Shown here: piece by piece, positions 22,607 through 23,446 of the stretch
Layout: every line of letters begins with the position of its first letter
How positions within the stretch are numbered: the stretch's first letter is position 1
Source of the DNA: Burkholderiales bacterium
Lineage (GTDB): Bacteria; Pseudomonadota; Gammaproteobacteria; Burkholderiales; Burkholderiaceae_F
Length of the DNA stretch: 23,446 nucleotides
NCBI GenBank assembly: GCA_024641225.1
Contig: JAHEDN010000004.1
Coordinates: forward strand, 1-23,446
Direction: 5' to 3'
Program-made: the position numbers and the translations under genes
Notes under the pieces: generated by a model
Seen by the model: the letters and a program-made list of their open reading frames with translations, nothing else
What the model was told of the DNA's origin: nothing
Database searches by the model: none

Positions 22607-23446
22607 CTACTCCGCACCGACCAGCGCCGCGGCGAAGCGCTCGGCGACGAAGGGCTGCAGGTCCTCGAGTTTCTCGCCGACGCCGATGAAGTAGATCGGC
22701 AGCGGCTTGCCGCGCCTTTCGCGCGCGATCGCCGCCAGTACGCCGCCTTTGGCGGTTCCGTCGAGCTTCGTGATGATCAGTCCGGTCAGCCCGACGGCGT
22801 CGTCGAAGGCCCGGACCTGCGCCAGCGCGTTCTGGCCGTTGGTGCCGTCGAGCACCAGGATCACCTCGTGCGGCGCGCCTTCCATGCACTTGCCGATGGC
22901 CCGCTTGACGCGCTTCAGCTCGTCCATCAGGTGCAACTGCGTCGGCAGACGACCGGCCGTGTCCGCGATCAGCACGTCGATGCCCCGCGCACGCGCCGCG
23001 GCGACCGCGTCGAACACGACAGCCGCCGGGTCGCCACTTTGCTGGGCGATCACTTCGACGCCGTTGCGCTCGCCCCAGACTGCCAGCTGCTCGCGGGCCG
23101 CTGCGCGGAAAGTGTCGCCGGCGGCGAGAAGCACCGTCTTGTGCCGGTCGGCAAGCCAGTGCGCCAGCTTGCCGATCGAGGTCGTCTTGCCGGCGCCGTT
23201 GACGCCGGCGATCATCATCACCAGCGGCGTCTCGCGCGCCAGATCGATGGTCGCGTCGCACGGCGCAAGCAGCGCGGCGAGTTCGTCGCGCAGCGCATCG
23301 CGTACTTCGGCCGGCGTCTTCAGCCCCTTGAGCTTGTTGCGGTTGCGCAGCGCGGCCAGCAGCTCGGCCGTCGTGGTCGAGCCGCAGTCGGCGCCGAGCA
23401 GTGCGACTTCGAGATTGTCGAACAGCGCATCGTCGATGACGCCGCC
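22607..23446 (-). CDS. ftsY: Signal recognition particle receptor FtsY, 5' end outside the window
   Basis: 279 C-terminal residues of an SRP-family GTPase; the frame is open to the window edge, so the N-terminal part (and any acidic A domain) is missing. The visible N domain includes DALFDNLEVALLGADCG and KTPAEVRDALRDELAALL. The G domain has P-loop GVNGAGKTTSIGKLA (visible 81-95), DTFRAAAREQL, DTAGRLPTQLHLMDEL, TKLDGTAKGG and the C-terminal GVGEKLEDLQPFVAERFAAALVG, the last diagnostic of FtsY rather than Ffh. FtsY docks ribosome-SRP complexes at the membrane. In many proteobacteria ftsY directly precedes ftsE-ftsX on the same strand; here about 5 kb of polyphosphate and YgbA genes separate them. 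Confidence 0.96.
   Translation of the reverse strand, partial: GGVIDDALFDNLEVALLGADCGSTTTAELLAALRNRNKLKGLKTPAEVRDALRDELAALLAPCDATIDLARETPLVMMIAGVNGAGKTTSIGKLAHWLADRHKTVLLAAGDTFRAAAREQLAVWGERNGVEVIAQQSGDPAAVVFDAVAAARARGIDVLIADTAGRLPTQLHLMDELKRVKRAIGKCMEGAPHEVILVLDGTNGQNALAQVRAFDDAVGLTGLIITKLDGTAKGGVLAAIARERRGKPLPIYFIGVGEKLEDLQPFVAERFAAALVGAE

Noticed and set aside
21843..23261. A 472-residue minus-strand frame across ftsY and the YgbA gene
   Set aside because: It is an out-of-frame read of ftsY followed by antisense to the YgbA gene; the true FtsY frame carries all GTPase motifs.

Overview
This is a GC-rich, gene-dense chromosomal window from a betaproteobacterium, most likely Burkholderiales. 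I base that on gene content and order: a ctaC-ctaD-ctaG-DUF2970-ctaE / DUF2909 / SURF1-ctaA-ctaB-sco cytochrome oxidase locus followed by rpoH, ftsX, ftsE and ftsY. There are no tRNAs, rRNAs, insertion sequences, phage genes, CRISPR arrays or toxin/defence modules that I can see. Nearly all of the sequence is conserved housekeeping DNA.

Layout. (1) 1-4409: the 3' end of a giant FAD/Fe-S oxidoreductase (DUF3683 type), a HIT-family hydrolase translationally coupled to it, a ComF phosphoribosyltransferase on the minus strand, a BioC-type methyltransferase, and a BON-LysM (Kbp/YgaU-like) protein. (2) 4410-9876: an intergenic region with a perfect TATAAT box, then DUF2244, ctaC (caa3-type, with a fused cytochrome c domain), ctaD, a 37-residue assembly micro-protein, ctaG, DUF2970 and ctaE, closed by a palindromic terminator. 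(3) 9896-14189: a minus-strand DUF2909 protein, then SURF1, a membrane-anchored SCO-like CxxxC protein, heme A synthase (ctaA), heme O synthase (ctaB) and a SCO1/SenC lipoprotein. Together, blocks 2 and 3 encode the catalytic core of the terminal oxidase, the heme O to heme A pathway, and copper insertion into CuA and CuB. (4) 14219-17616, minus strand: ftsE, ftsX, rpoH and an uncharacterised protein with an HxD...H metal-site pattern. rpoH has a near-perfect CIRCE operator in its leader and a textbook terminator after it. (5) 17759-22579: a polyphosphate block (ppk1 and a SixA-like phosphatase on plus, ppx/gppA on minus) and a YgbA-family 'nitrous oxide-stimulated promoter' protein. (6) 22607-23446: the NG domain of ftsY, running off the window end.

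The points most worth a second look are the CIRCE element in front of rpoH, which implies HrcA control of the heat-shock sigma factor; an FtsE whose ABC signature motif has lost both glycines (LSGGQ-like to ISAAA); the HxD...H protein whose GTG start sits directly against the rpoH terminator T-tract; and two distinct SCO-fold proteins in one oxidase locus. I did not find a clearly undescribed multi-gene system.
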